64,000 bases of DNA from Magnetospirillum gryphiswaldense MSR-1 v2 (GCF_000513295.1 NC_023065.1:3580501-3644500); one strand, 5' to 3'; counted from the stretch's first letter, positions 20,088-30,074 are shown. Made by a program: numbers and translations. Notes: generated from the sequence alone by a model not told the origin.

Positions 20088-20169
20088 TTATTCCATGTGC
20101 GTTTTGCGCCCGTGCCGGGCTCGCTCAGTCGCCGCGCGGGCTTGATCCCTTCTTCAGTGGAGACATCCC

Positions 20170-21390
20170 ATGTTCCGCACCATCGACGCTTTCGACGTCA
20201 AGGGTAAGCGCGTTCTGGTCCGCGCCGATCTCAACGTGCCGTCCAAGGACGGCAAGGTCACCGACAGCACCCGCATCGACCGTTCCGCCGCCACCTTGAA
20301 GGAACTGGCCGAGCGCGGCGCCAAGGTCATCGTGCTGACCCATTTCGGTCGCCCCAAGGGCCGCGAGGACAAGTATTCACAAAAGTTGTTGCTGGAGCCC
20401 CTGGCCAAGGCCGTGGGTCAGGCCGTCGCCTGGGCCGACGATTGCATCGGCCCGGATGCCGAAGCGGCCATCGCCAAACTGAACAACGGCGATATCGCCC
20501 TGCTGGAAAACGTCCGCTTCCATCCGGAAGAAGAAAAGAACGATCCGGCCTTTGCCCAGGCCCTGGCCAAGTTGGGTGATCTTTACGTCAACGACGCTTT
20601 CTCCACCGCGCACCGGGCGCATGCCTCGACCGAAGGTCTGGCCCATCTGCTGCCGGCGGCTGCCGGTCGCCTGATGCAGGTGGAACTGGAAGCCCTGGCC
20701 AAGGCCCTGGGCACGCCGGAAAAGCCGGTGGCGGCGGTGGTCGGCGGTGCCAAGGTGTCGACAAAGCTGGACCTGCTGGGCAATCTGGTGTCGCGGGTCG
20801 ATTACCTGATCATCGGCGGCGGCATGGCCAACACCTTCCTGTTCGCTCAGGGCAAGGCAGTGGGCAAGTCGTTGTGTGAAAAGGACATGGCCGACACCGC
20901 CCGTGAGATTCTGGAAAAGGCCAAGGCGGCCAAGTGCCACATCGTCCTGCCGGTGGACGCGGTGGTGGCGGCTGAATTCGCCGAGAACGCCGCCAACAAG
21001 GTGGTGTCGGTGGATGCGGTGCCCGACGACATGATGATCCTGGATGCCGGCCCGGCCAGCATCGAGGCGATCATCGACCGACTGGGCGGCTGCAAGACCC
21101 TGGTGTGGAACGGTCCGTTGGGCGCGTTCGAGATCAATCCCTTCGACAAGGCCACCAACGCCGTCGCCCAAGCCGCCGCCGAGCGGACCAAGCAAGGCAA
21201 GCTGCTGACCGTGGCCGGTGGGGGCGACACCGTCGCCGCCCTGGCCAAGGCCGGTGTGGACGAGGCTTTCTCCTATGTTTCCACCGCCGGCGGTGCCTTC
21301 CTGGAATGGCTGGAAGGCAAGACCCTGCCCGGCGTTGCCGCCCTGGAAATCAAGTCCGGCGGCGGTTGCGGCTGCGGCCACAGCCATTAA
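20170..21390 (+). CDS. pgk: Phosphoglycerate kinase with Cys/His-rich tail
   Basis: Transfers phosphate from 1,3-bisphosphoglycerate to ADP. The family start '[19 protein letters not shown]', 'HFGRPKGR', '[10 protein letters not shown]', '[14 protein letters not shown]' and the nucleotide-binding '[11 protein letters not shown]' are all present. At 406 residues it carries a short C-terminal extension, [10 protein letters not shown], beyond the normal end, with two Cys and two His that could bind a metal ion. It probably shares a transcript with gap and is followed by a terminator. Confidence 0.96.
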   Translation: MFRTIDAFDVKGKRVLVRADLNVPSKDGKVTDSTRIDRSAATLKELAERGAKVIVLTHFGRPKGREDKYSQKLLLEPLAKAVGQAVAWADDCIGPDAEAAIAKLNNGDIALLENVRFHPEEEKNDPAFAQALAKLGDLYVNDAFSTAHRAHASTEGLAHLLPAAAGRLMQVELEALAKALGTPEKPVAAVVGGAKVSTKLDLLGNLVSRVDYLIIGGGMANTFLFAQGKAVGKSLCEKDMADTAREILEKAKAAKCHIVLPVDAVVAAEFAENAANKVVSVDAVPDDMMILDAGPASIEAIIDRLGGCKTLVWNGPLGAFEINPFDKATNAVAQAAAERTKQGKLLTVAGGGDTVAALAKAGVDEAFSYVSTAGGAFLEWLEGKTLPGVAALEIKSGGGCGCGHSH

Positions 21391-21401
21391 GGGCTAAATG
21401 A

Positions 21402-21430
21402 TGCCGCCCCCGTGAGGGGGCGGCGTTTTC
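21402..21430 (+). terminator. Intrinsic terminator after pgk
   Basis: Stem GCCGCCCCC / GGGGGCGGC with a four-base GTGA loop (21403-21424), followed by GTTTTC. It closes the gap-pgk unit and also lies at the end of the facing exported-protein gene. Confidence 0.87.
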
Positions 21431-22622
21431 ATGCTTTGCACTTTTCGCTTTGCAGATGCCGCCGATAGGGGGCTTGCGTGGTTTCGTCCCAGTCCAAGGA
21501 CTTGGCGGCATCCAGCAGGCCGGCGGAAATGCGGCAATTCAATGCCGCTGTCGACAGGTTAGCATTGGCCTTGGCGATGGCTGGTCCCAGTAATGCCCCC
21601 AAGGCATCGACACTGGAGACCGTCACCGGGTCGCGTGTGAAGGCGAGATAGCCGCCCCCTGTTGCTTTCTTGTCTTCGATATAGGTGGTTTTGTAAACAG
21701 TGAGCGGACTGAACACGCTGTATTTCAGACTGGGCATATAGCGCACCTCGTGGACGCCGGCCATCTGGTTGCGCAGGTGTGGCGGCAGGCGCGGCAGCAT
21801 GTCCATGGTTCGGCGCATGGTGTCGAAGAATGGCTGGTTCTCTCTTCCGGCATAACCGCGCAGGACGATGCCCTTATAGGTTTCCACCGGTGGGGGTGGT
21901 GCGGTCATTCGCACCATGCGGTCATTCACCAGTTCCCGTGCCGCAGGCATCAGCAGGCTGATCGCTTTGGCGGCAGGCATTTCCGCCAGGGCTGCGCTGA
22001 CGACCAGCATATTGCCCTGCGGCGTGCGGGCGATGGCGGCATTGACATCGACGGAATCGGTGAAGTTGACGGAATCGACCGAGCGCAGATACGGTCCGGC
22101 GTCGACCTGACTGTGATGGGCGTTCTCGACCAGACGCATCCACCAGTCGTACAGGCGCTCCCGCTGCCCCATCAAGGCGGGAACCACGCTGAGCTGCACA
22201 GGGATGGAGCCGGGTTGGCATGTGGGGGACAAATTGGGGCGCCAACCATCTGCCCGCTCCTGCACGGCGATGATTTTGTCCATGGGCAGTCGGCTCTCCA
22301 GCGCGCGGATATCGCCATTAATTCCGGGCATTTCGCCTCGCCGGGCCAAGCGCAACCACAGCAATCCCGTTTCGTCATCCTGGGCTGTCCCCTGCCCGCC
22401 GATGACCATGCGTCCCATCAACCACTGTGCCGGCGCGAAACCGTTTTCGGCCAGGGGCCGCAAAATCGACAAGGCTTTAGCGTGATCGCCACTGTCAAAG
22501 GCCGCATGCCCGCGCTGCCATTCATTGGCTAGGTTCTGACCGGCGCAGAATACCGCATCCGCGTGGGCCGGCATGGTGGCGAAGACCACCAGGGCTGCCA
22601 GCGTCATGTTCCATAAGCGCAT
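21429..22622 (-). CDS. Exported protein with Sel1/TPR-like N-terminal region
   Basis: A 397-residue exported protein of unknown function. The signal peptide is in MRLWNMTLAALVVFATMPAH. Residues about 30-110 form one or two Sel1/TPR-like helical repeats ('FDSGDHAKALSILRPLAENG', 'DDETGLLWLRLARRGEM'). The remaining 280 residues match nothing I recognise; they are mixed, with 'TYKGIVLRGYAGREN' and several Cys. The ATG at 22622 follows AGAGGGGG and gives the signal peptide. It is a single gene between terminators. Confidence 0.7.
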   Translation of the reverse strand: MRLWNMTLAALVVFATMPAHADAVFCAGQNLANEWQRGHAAFDSGDHAKALSILRPLAENGFAPAQWLMGRMVIGGQGTAQDDETGLLWLRLARRGEMPGINGDIRALESRLPMDKIIAVQERADGWRPNLSPTCQPGSIPVQLSVVPALMGQRERLYDWWMRLVENAHHSQVDAGPYLRSVDSVNFTDSVDVNAAIARTPQGNMLVVSAALAEMPAAKAISLLMPAARELVNDRMVRMTAPPPPVETYKGIVLRGYAGRENQPFFDTMRRTMDMLPRLPPHLRNQMAGVHEVRYMPSLKYSVFSPLTVYKTTYIEDKKATGGGYLAFTRDPVTVSSVDALGALLGPAIAKANANLSTAALNCRISAGLLDAAKSLDWDETTQAPYRRHLQSEKCKA

Positions 22623-22691
22623 GATGCCCCCTCTATGGATAGACACGTAGAATGGACAATGATCCAAACGATGACAACCCTGAAGAGTACA

Positions 22692-22728
22692 AAAAAGCCC
22701 CCTTCCCACGGGGGGAAGGGGGCGATCC
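22692..22728 (-). terminator. Intrinsic terminator after the diiron-reductase unit
   Basis: Read on the minus strand, the stem GCCCCCTTCCC / GGGAAGGGGGC (22723-22697) is followed by TTTTTTGT. It ends the transcript of the reductase gene, whose stop is at 22754. Confidence 0.9.
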
Positions 22729-22753
22729 GGCAGCCATGAACCCGAAGGTGGGG

Positions 22754-23803
22754 TTAGACCACGGGCGCCAGCCGGTCGGCGGGCGGCTGCTCCGGTTTGT
22801 GTTGGTGGAAATAGCCCTCGGAATGAATCTGATCGGCCTTGGCCCCCAGGGCCTTCACCGCCGTCACGCAGGCCTCGACGAAATCGGGGCTGCCGGCGAT
22901 GAAGATGGAATGGTTGGACAGATCCTGGAACAGGCCGGGCAGCACGGCGGGAATGCGCCCCATCAGCCCGTCATGCTTTTCCTGGGTCAGGGTGGGGACG
23001 AAGCGGAAGCGGCGGTTGCGCGCCTGCCACAGCGCCATGCTGCCCTGGCAATAGATGTCTTCCTTGGTCTTGCCGGAAAACACCAGGGTGACCGGCTGGT
23101 TGTAGCCGCGCCTAAGGGCGGCGTCGGCCAAGCTCATGATTGGGGCCAGACCGGAGCCGGCGGCCAGGCACAGCACCGGGGTATCCACCGACGGATCACC
23201 GATGAAGGTGCCATAGGCGCCCGACACCTTGATGAAATCGCCCACTTTCACGCTGTCGTGCAGCCAGCGGCTGGTGGCGCCGTCATCGACGCGGGTGATG
23301 TGCAGGTTGATCTCGCCGTCGGGCTTGGGGGCGTTGGCGATGGAATAGCACCGGGGCGGCACGCCCCGGCTTTCATCACCCAGCACCAGATACTGGCCGG
23401 GCCAGAAGCGCATGGGCTTGCCCACCGGCTTCAAGACGAATTCGGTGATGCGCGGGGTGCGCGGGAACTTGTCGACGACCACGAACAGCATGTTCTCGCG
23501 CGGGGGGAACAGCTTGGGCTTGGCGTCGTCGGTGCCCCACTCGATTTCCAGCAATTCCGACAACGGCTTGGCCATGCACATCAGGCCGAAGCCATCCTTG
23601 CGTTCGGCCTGGGACAGGGCCATGTCCAGCACCATGCCCTGGTCGAACTGACCCGAGGTCACCTTGACCTTGCATTCGCCGCAGGCGCCGGCGCGGCAAT
23701 TGTTGGGCAGCGCATAGCCGGCCTTTTCCAGCGCCGACAGCACGGTTTCGCCGTCAGGGCATTCGACCTCGCGCCCCGAGGGCAGCAGACGGATACGACT
23801 CAT
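22754..23803 (-). CDS. Ferredoxin/FAD/NAD(P)H reductase of a diiron oxygenase
   Basis: A 349-residue electron-transfer protein. Residues 1-95 are a plant-type [2Fe-2S] ferredoxin with CX4CX2C in 'NNCRAGACGECKVKV' and the fourth Cys in 'GLMCMAKPL'. Residues about 105-205 are a flavin domain with the FAD motif 'RCYSIANAP'. The rest is a nucleotide-binding domain with 'GSGLAPIMSLADAA' and 'FIAGSPDFVEACV'. This order is that of reductases feeding bacterial diiron or Rieske oxygenases (phenol hydroxylase P5, MmoC, BenC). It lies 93 bases after the diiron gene. The ATG at 23803 follows GAGGTGGGGAA. Confidence 0.9.
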   Translation of the reverse strand: MSRIRLLPSGREVECPDGETVLSALEKAGYALPNNCRAGACGECKVKVTSGQFDQGMVLDMALSQAERKDGFGLMCMAKPLSELLEIEWGTDDAKPKLFPPRENMLFVVVDKFPRTPRITEFVLKPVGKPMRFWPGQYLVLGDESRGVPPRCYSIANAPKPDGEINLHITRVDDGATSRWLHDSVKVGDFIKVSGAYGTFIGDPSVDTPVLCLAAGSGLAPIMSLADAALRRGYNQPVTLVFSGKTKEDIYCQGSMALWQARNRRFRFVPTLTQEKHDGLMGRIPAVLPGLFQDLSNHSIFIAGSPDFVEACVTAVKALGAKADQIHSEGYFHQHKPEQPPADRLAPVV

Positions 23804-23839
23804 TTCCCCACCTCGACGTCTTGTTTTTTTGGACAAAGG

Positions 23840-23865
23840 GCCGGTGAGGGTTTTCCCCCACCGGC
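23840..23865 (-). other. Intercistronic hairpin between diiron gene and reductase
   Basis: Inverted repeat GCCGGTG / CACCGGC around a G/C-rich inner part (GGG TTTT CCC). It lacks a T-run on the minus strand, so it is more likely an RNA stability or processing element than a terminator. Confidence 0.5.
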
Positions 23866-23896
23866 TCTGGTCATATTTTGGTACTGAAGGGCCGGC

Positions 23897-24925
23897 TTAG
23901 AAGACCGGGATGATGTCCTTCATCTCGATATCGGTGACTTCCTGGCCGGAAATGCCCACTTCCGGGATGGCCGGGAAGGGGATGCCGTAGCGGTCGAGCA
24001 CGCCCTTGAGGTTGAGCATGGCGTTCTTCCAGTTTTCCAGCTTGGCGTCGTAAGCCGGGATGTGGAAGCCGGCGCCGCGGGCGATTTCTTCGCCCTTGCG
24101 CTGGTTGGCGATGAAGTCTTCCGGCAAGTCCCAGAAATCGGCCGGCGGCTCGAACAGGACGGCGGACAGGAACAGATAGCCGGCGCGCACCTGCTTGGTG
24201 ATGGTGGCGGCGTCTTCCTTGGGCAGGTTGGGGTAATCGCGTTCCATCAGCGCCATGCAGATGGCCATGTGGCGGCCTTCGTCACGACCGATGTTGCGGA
24301 AGCCTTCCTTGAACACCGGCTCGGTGCAGCCGGCGGCCATCTGGTGGAAGATGGTGGCGGCGGCGATTTCGCCCATCAGGAAGGACGAGAACAGCACGGC
24401 CAGCGAGTACTTGGGCACCGCCTGCTTGTAGCCCGACCAGTAACGGCCACCGTTGTAATACAGCCACTTGGCGTTCTTTTGCAGGGCCTTGCCGATCTCG
24501 GTCTTGGGCTGATAGGTGATCGGATCGGGATGTTCCAACAGCTTGGTGATGGCCAGGCCGCACATCTGCTCGTGGTTCTGCTCGTCGCGGGTGACCGAGA
24601 AGAAGCAGCGGCGCACCGGGTCTTCTTCATGCATTTCATAGGTCTTGATGAAGGCCGAGGCGAAGACCGGCGGGGCCGACGCGTCGAACACCGACAGCAG
24701 CGTCCACCAATAGGCGATAGCTTCGCGTTCTTCCCAGGTATAGGTGGAAACGTCGAAGGTGTCCCACGGCAGCTTGGACGGATCCCAGGCTTCGCGCAGC
24801 GAGGCGGCCCACACTTCTTCCATCTTCTTGCTCTGGGCGTGCCAGGACAACGGATAGACGTTGGGCTGTTCCGTTTCCGGCGGGAATTCCATGGTGAGAG
24901 CAAGCTTCTCGTTCGAGGCGCTCAT
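23897..24925 (-). CDS. R2-like diiron protein, probable oxygenase component
   Basis: A 342-residue ferritin-like protein. Two ExxH motifs are visible: E115-Q-N-H118 ('TRDEQNHEQM') and E216-G-R-H219 ('GRDEGRHMA'). E186 ('LMGEIAA') and probably D81 (or E97) would complete a diiron site, a spacing like that of ribonucleotide reductase R2. The position four residues after H118 is Cys (C122), where R2 has its radical Tyr, so an oxygenase role is more likely than radical storage. A dedicated reductase follows in the same unit. It has its own promoter and GGAGCG ribosome binding site, and a terminator separates it from livF. I do not recognise a named family; the substrate is unknown. Confidence 0.75.
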   Translation of the reverse strand: MSASNEKLALTMEFPPETEQPNVYPLSWHAQSKKMEEVWAASLREAWDPSKLPWDTFDVSTYTWEEREAIAYWWTLLSVFDASAPPVFASAFIKTYEMHEEDPVRRCFFSVTRDEQNHEQMCGLAITKLLEHPDPITYQPKTEIGKALQKNAKWLYYNGGRYWSGYKQAVPKYSLAVLFSSFLMGEIAAATIFHQMAAGCTEPVFKEGFRNIGRDEGRHMAICMALMERDYPNLPKEDAATITKQVRAGYLFLSAVLFEPPADFWDLPEDFIANQRKGEEIARGAGFHIPAYDAKLENWKNAMLNLKGVLDRYGIPFPAIPEVGISGQEVTDIEMKDIIPVF

Positions 24926-25009
24926 CTGACGCTCCTAAAGTGGTCCGGCAAGATTGGCCGGGGGTTGCCTCCGATGGCCGGTGGTTGTTCCACCGCCTTT
25001 GTGAGGATT

Positions 25010-25038
25010 AATATGATACATCATTTGTCATTAGTCAA
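25010..25038 (-). promoter_or_regulatory. Promoter and operator of the diiron-reductase unit
   Basis: On the minus strand, TTGACT (25038-25033), a 17-base spacer and CATATT (25015-25010) form a sigma-70 promoter about 85 bases before the diiron ATG. The palindrome ATGAT-AC-ATCAT (25013-25024) covers the spacer and part of the -10, a good place for a repressor. PaaX, encoded 5 kb away, is the candidate. Confidence 0.6.
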
Positions 25039-25104
25039 AGAAAAATGTGTCGCTTTGTGAATTGGAAAATAACGGCGGAAATCCTTATGTTTTAGGCATT
25101 AAAA

Positions 25105-25142
25105 AAGCGCCTTGTCGCATGTTGTGATGCGGCAAGGCGCTT
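25105..25142 (-). terminator. Strong intrinsic terminator after livF
   Basis: A 16-bp stem AAGCGCCTTGYCGCAT with a six-base loop; on the minus strand it is followed by TTTTTTAA. It lies 22 bases after the livF stop and separates the importer transcript from the diiron unit. Confidence 0.93.
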
Positions 25143-25164
25143 ATAATTACAAAAAATGTGGGAT

Positions 25165-25869
25165 TTATAGCCCCAGATAGGCCGCCTTGACCCGCTCGTC
25201 GCCCAGCAACACCTGGGCGTCGTCGGCCATGGTGATGTCGCCGGTTTCCATGACATAGCCGCGATCGGCGATGCCCAGGGCCTGAAAGGCGTTTTGTTCC
25301 ACCAGCAAGATGGTCATGCCTTGGGCCTTCAGCCGCTCGACGGCGTTGAAGATTTCGCCCACCAGCAGCGGCGCCAGCCCCATGCTGGGCTCGTCCAGCA
25401 GCAGCAGGCGCGGGTTGCTCATCAGGGCGCGGGCCATGGCCAGCATCTGCTGCTGACCGCCCGACAGCAGGCCGGCGGCCTGTTTGCGCTTGGTCTTCAG
25501 GATGGGGAAGGTGTCGTACATGCGCTCCATGTCGTCCGCCGGCTTGGCGCCGCGACGGCGATAGGTGCCCATCAGCAGATTGTCCTCGACGCTCATGGGG
25601 CCGAACACCTGACGGCCTTCCGGCACCTGGGCGATGCCCAATTGCACCCGCTTGTGGGCGGGCAGGCGGGTGATGTCGTGGCCGTCGAAACGGATGCTGC
25701 CGGCGCTGATCGATTGCACCCCCGACAAGGCCCGCAGCAAGGTGGTCTTGCCGGCACCGTTGGCGCCGACCAGGGCGACCAGTTCGCCCGGCTTGACGGC
25801 GACGTCCACGCCCTTCAGCGCCTTGACCCGCCCGTAATGGCTTTCCAGCCCTTGGATTTCTAACAGCAT
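25165..25869 (-). CDS. livF: Branched-chain/aromatic-type ABC importer ATPase LivF
   Basis: A 234-residue ABC ATPase, the second of the pair in HAAT-type importers. Walker A 'GANGAGKTTLLRAL', signature 'LSGGQQQMLAMARAL', Walker B 'LLLLDEPSMGLAP' and the H-loop region replaced by 'ILLVEQNAFQAL', as usual in LivF. Last gene of livKHMGF, ten bases after livG. The transported compound cannot be told from the ATPase; context (PaaX, oxygenase) suggests an aromatic or related acid rather than an amino acid. Confidence 0.92.
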   Translation of the reverse strand: MLLEIQGLESHYGRVKALKGVDVAVKPGELVALVGANGAGKTTLLRALSGVQSISAGSIRFDGHDITRLPAHKRVQLGIAQVPEGRQVFGPMSVEDNLLMGTYRRRGAKPADDMERMYDTFPILKTKRKQAAGLLSGGQQQMLAMARALMSNPRLLLLDEPSMGLAPLLVGEIFNAVERLKAQGMTILLVEQNAFQALGIADRGYVMETGDITMADDAQVLLGDERVKAAYLGL

Positions 25870-25879
25870 CGGGGCCTCC

Positions 25880-26637
<758 letters not shown>

Positions 26638-26641
<4 letters not shown>

Positions 26642-27594
26642 GGGGCCTCCTTGCGGCGCAACAGCTTGGCGATGGTGGGAACCAGGCCCTTGGGCATGAA
26701 GATCATGGTGCCCATCATGATACCGCCCAGGATGATCGGCTCGAAATCCTCGAAGGCGGCCAGCGCATTGGGCAGCAGCGTCATGATGACGGCGCCGACC
26801 ACCGAGCCCATGACCGAGGCCATGCCGCCGAACACCGCCATCACCACGAATTCCACCGATTTGATGAAGCCCAGGATCGACGGCGTCACCGTCGGCGTGT
26901 GGTGGGCGAACAGCGATCCGGCGAAGCTGGCGAACATGGCCGAGATGACGAAGATCAGCACCTTGTAGCGGGTGGTGTCGATGCCGACGACGCGGGCGCC
27001 GATCTCGGCCCCGTGCAAGGCGCGCAAAGCCCGGCCAATGGGCGAATCGATCAGGTTGGTGGACAGCCACACGGTCAGCAGCAAGGCGCCGCCGACCAGC
27101 CAGTACCAGGATTGCTCGGTGGCGAAGGTGTAGCCCAGCACGGTGAAGGGGGCCGCCGACATGCCGTCGGGGCCGCCGGTCACCTGCGCCTCGGTGTTGA
27201 GGACGATGGAGATGATGACACCGATACCCAAGGTGGCCATGGCCAGATAATGGCCCTTGAGGCGCAGGATGGGCCGGGCGATGACATAGGCCAGGATGCC
27301 GACGACGGCGATGCCGGCGGCCATGGCCCCCAGCGCCGGCCAGCCATAGGTGGTGGTCAGGATGGCCGAGGCATAGGCGCCCAGGCCGAAGAAGGCGGCA
27401 TGGCCCAGGCTGATTTGGCCGGCATAGCCGATCAGCAGGTTGAGGCCGACGACGACGATGGCGTTGAGCCCGGCATTGATGACCACGTCATAGTGATAGT
27501 CATTGCGCAGCGCCAAGGGCAGCACGGCGATGACCGCCGCCAGCACGATCAGGCCGCGATGTCGTTGCAAAGCGGGGGGGAGCATGGAGGTCAT
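26638..27594 (-). CDS. livM: Branched-chain/aromatic-type ABC importer permease LivM
   Basis: A 318-residue inner-membrane permease with eight to ten helices. The 'LNLLIGYAGQISLGHAAFFG' signature near residue 52 is characteristic of LivM, and the cytoplasmic loop 'DSPIGRALRALHGAEIGARV' is the EAA-like ATPase contact. Start and stop both overlap neighbours by four bases (ATGA), so livH, livM and livG are tightly coupled. Confidence 0.93.
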
Positions 27595-28466
27595 ACCCGG
27601 TCGATCCCTTTCTTGCCGAACAGGCCGTTGGGACGGAACACCAGCACCACCAGGATGATGATGAAGGCGATGGCATCCTTGTAGGCAGAGGACAGATAGC
27701 CGGCGCTGAGCGCCTCGACGATACCCAGGATCAGGCCGCCGGCGACGGCGCCGACGCCGTTGCCAAGGCCGCCCAGGACCGCCGCCGAAAAGCCCTTGAG
27801 CCCCAGCATGATGCCCGATTCATAGGAGACGAAGGTGATCGGGGTCACCACGATGCCGCCCACCGCGCCCAACAGCGCCGACAGGGCGAAGGCCGACAGC
27901 AGCACCCATTTGGTGTCCACCCCCATCAGCCGCGCGGCCAGCGCGTTATAGGCGGTGGCCAGCATGGCCTTGCCGGCCAAGGTGGCGTTGAAGAACCACG
28001 CGATCACCACGATCAGGGCCGAGCTGATGCCCATCACCCACAGGCTTTGCGGCATCAAGGTGGCACCCATCAGATTGAGCGGCGTTTCACCGGAAAAGGC
28101 CGGCAGCGAGTGGATGTCCTTGCCGAACACCAGTTGCACCACGCCGCGTAGGAAGATCGAGGCGCCGATGGTGATGATGATCAGGGCGACCACGTCGGCA
28201 TCCTTGGCCGGCTGGATGGCGAATTTGGCCAAGGCCATGCCCACCAGCATGGTTACCAGGGTCGCCAGCACGATGGCCAAAGGCAGCGGCACGCCCGCCG
28301 CCAACAGCGCCACCGTGCTCATGCCGCCGATGACGATGAACTCGCCCTGGGCGAAATTGATGACGTGGCTGGCATTGTAGATGATGGAAAAGCCCAGGCC
28401 GACCAGCGCATAGATGGCGCCGCTGGTCAATCCGGCCAGGATGAACTGGATCATCGACTCGATCAT
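27591..28466 (-). CDS. livH: Branched-chain/aromatic-type ABC importer permease LivH
   Basis: A 291-residue inner-membrane permease. 'LTSGAIYALVGLGFSIIYNA' and 'VINFAQGEFIVIGG' are the LivH N-terminal signature; 'YNALAARLMGVDTKWVLL' is the ATPase-contact loop. A GGGGGC ribosome binding site precedes the ATG. It pairs with LivM to form the channel. Confidence 0.93.
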   Translation of the reverse strand: MIESMIQFILAGLTSGAIYALVGLGFSIIYNASHVINFAQGEFIVIGGMSTVALLAAGVPLPLAIVLATLVTMLVGMALAKFAIQPAKDADVVALIIITIGASIFLRGVVQLVFGKDIHSLPAFSGETPLNLMGATLMPQSLWVMGISSALIVVIAWFFNATLAGKAMLATAYNALAARLMGVDTKWVLLSAFALSALLGAVGGIVVTPITFVSYESGIMLGLKGFSAAVLGGLGNGVGAVAGGLILGIVEALSAGYLSSAYKDAIAFIIILVVLVFRPNGLFGKKGIDRV

Positions 28467-28554
28467 GGGAAAGCCCCCGTTGCGGCCCGTCTTGCCGCCC
28501 TTAAGGCGGCGGCAAGACGGAGTCCCGGACGGTTAAAGTTCGCAACGCTTCAGG

Positions 28555-29706
28555 TCAGTCGACCATCTTCCAGTCGCCCTTGCTGATTTCCACCATGTGG
28601 AAGGCCGACAGGTTCAGACCCATGTGGTCGGTGGCCGACATGGAAACGATGCCGCCGGTACCCACATAGCCCGAAGTCTTCTCGATCTCGTCGCGGACCT
28701 TGGCCTTGTCGCTGGAGCCGGCGCGCAAGATCGCCGCCAGGGCGATCTGCAAACCGTCATAGGCATGACCGGCGAAGGTCGAGACCTCGGTCTTGAAGGC
28801 GGCTTCGTATTCGCTCTTGAAGGCGGTGACCACCGGCTTTTGCGGATCGGTGGCGGCCAGCTGGCTGGCGATGACCAGACCGGCGGCAGGCAGACGCACG
28901 CCTTCCGAGGCATCGCCGGCCAGACGGATGAAGTCCTTGGAGGCGACACCATGGGACTGGTACAGCGGCTGGGTGATGCCCAATTGCTTGTAGTTCTTGG
29001 TGACGATGGCCGGGCCCTGGCCGAAGCCGAAATTGAAGATGGCCTGCACGCCAGCGGTGTTCTTGATCTTGGTCAGCTGGGCGGTGACGTCGGGGTCTTT
29101 GGGCGAATAGACCTCGTCGGCGACGATCTCGATGCCGTATTGGGGCGCGACCAGCAGCGACTGGTCATGGCCCGACTTGCCGAAGCCGGCATTTTCCGAA
29201 ATCAGCGCCACCTTGGTCAGGCCGCGCTTCTTCATGTCCGAGAACACCTTCTCAGCCGCCATGCGGTCGGTGTGCGGGGTCTTGAACACCCATTTCTTCA
29301 CCGGGTCGACGATGTCGATGCCGCCGGCCAGGGAAATGAACGGAACCCCGGCCGGGTCGGCGATCTTGATCGCCGCCATGGAGGTACCGGTGGTGGTGCC
29401 GCCGATCAGGATGTCGACGTTGTCGCTTTGGATCAGGCGCTTGGCGAAGGTCGCCGCCTTGTCCGGGGCGCCGCCGTCGTCATAGACGGTCAGTTCGATC
29501 TTGCGACCCTGGACGCCGCCTTGCTTGTTCAGCCGGTCCACATACATTTCCAAGGTCTTCTTTTCCGGCTCGCCCAGAAACGACGCAGGGCCGGTCACCG
29601 ACAGGAACGCACCGATCTTCACCGGATCGGCGGCCTGGGCGGTCCAGGATACGGCCAAGGCGCAGCCGGCAACAGCCAGACTCGCCAGAGTCTTCAATCC
29701 ACGCAT
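28555..29706 (-). CDS. livK: Periplasmic solute-binding protein of the Liv-type importer
   Basis: A 383-residue type-I periplasmic binding protein (Peripla_BP_6 type) with a signal peptide MRGLKTLASLAVAGCALAVS ending in AQAA. 'PVKIGAFLSVTGPASFLGEP' begins the mature part, and 'LIGGTTTGTSMAAI' and 'ISLAGGIDIVDPVKKWVFKT' form part of the ligand site. The ligand motifs differ from the Leu/Ile/Val binder as I remember it. First gene of the importer operon; ATG at 29706 follows AGGGAGGAAAAAAG. The gene symbol describes the position in the transporter, not the ligand. Confidence 0.9.
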   Translation of the reverse strand: MRGLKTLASLAVAGCALAVSWTAQAADPVKIGAFLSVTGPASFLGEPEKKTLEMYVDRLNKQGGVQGRKIELTVYDDGGAPDKAATFAKRLIQSDNVDILIGGTTTGTSMAAIKIADPAGVPFISLAGGIDIVDPVKKWVFKTPHTDRMAAEKVFSDMKKRGLTKVALISENAGFGKSGHDQSLLVAPQYGIEIVADEVYSPKDPDVTAQLTKIKNTAGVQAIFNFGFGQGPAIVTKNYKQLGITQPLYQSHGVASKDFIRLAGDASEGVRLPAAGLVIASQLAATDPQKPVVTAFKSEYEAAFKTEVSTFAGHAYDGLQIALAAILRAGSSDKAKVRDEIEKTSGYVGTGGIVSMSATDHMGLNLSAFHMVEISKGDWKMVD

Positions 29707-30074
29707 CTTTTTTCCTCCCTGTGGTCGATTATGACCATCATGTTTCCACTTTATCCGGCGACATTGGAAAATTTCGTAACGCAAGTGCGAAAGGAAAAAT
29801 CCTGGCAATCAGCGGAGTAACGGACATCTTTGATTTTTATCGCATCTGATATGATGCTTTTTTAGAATATTTCCGAAGCATATTGTATCGGTTCCAGCCT
29901 GTCAACGGCACTGCGCCGACCGTGGTTATGAATAAAGAAACTTGTTACATGATGCAGAATATTGAATCGACTCTAATTTTGCAATGCTGCGGACCCGCGT
30001 GAAAAACTTCGGTTGCGCCGCCAAGCCGCTTGGCTAGGATGGGCGCACGCAGCCACACCGGTGACACTCAAGGC
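29707..30074. promoter_or_regulatory. livK-paaX divergent control region
   Basis: A 368-base AT-rich gap without a gene. Minus-strand promoter for livK: TTGACA (29905-29900), 17-base spacer, TATGCT (29882-29877). The perfect inverted repeat GCATC-TGATAT-GATGC at 29842-29857 lies about 15-30 bases downstream of the predicted start. A further ATGATGC occurs at 29949-29955 on the paaX side. I find no clear promoter for paaX itself. Confidence 0.55.
29842..29857. promoter_or_regulatory. Palindromic operator candidate before livK
   Basis: Five-base arms GCATC/GATGC around TGATAT. It contains TATGATGC, close to the TATGATAC inside the palindrome at the diiron promoter. Position downstream of the livK promoter fits repression. 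PaaX as the ligand-responsive repressor is an inference from neighbourhood. Confidence 0.45.
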
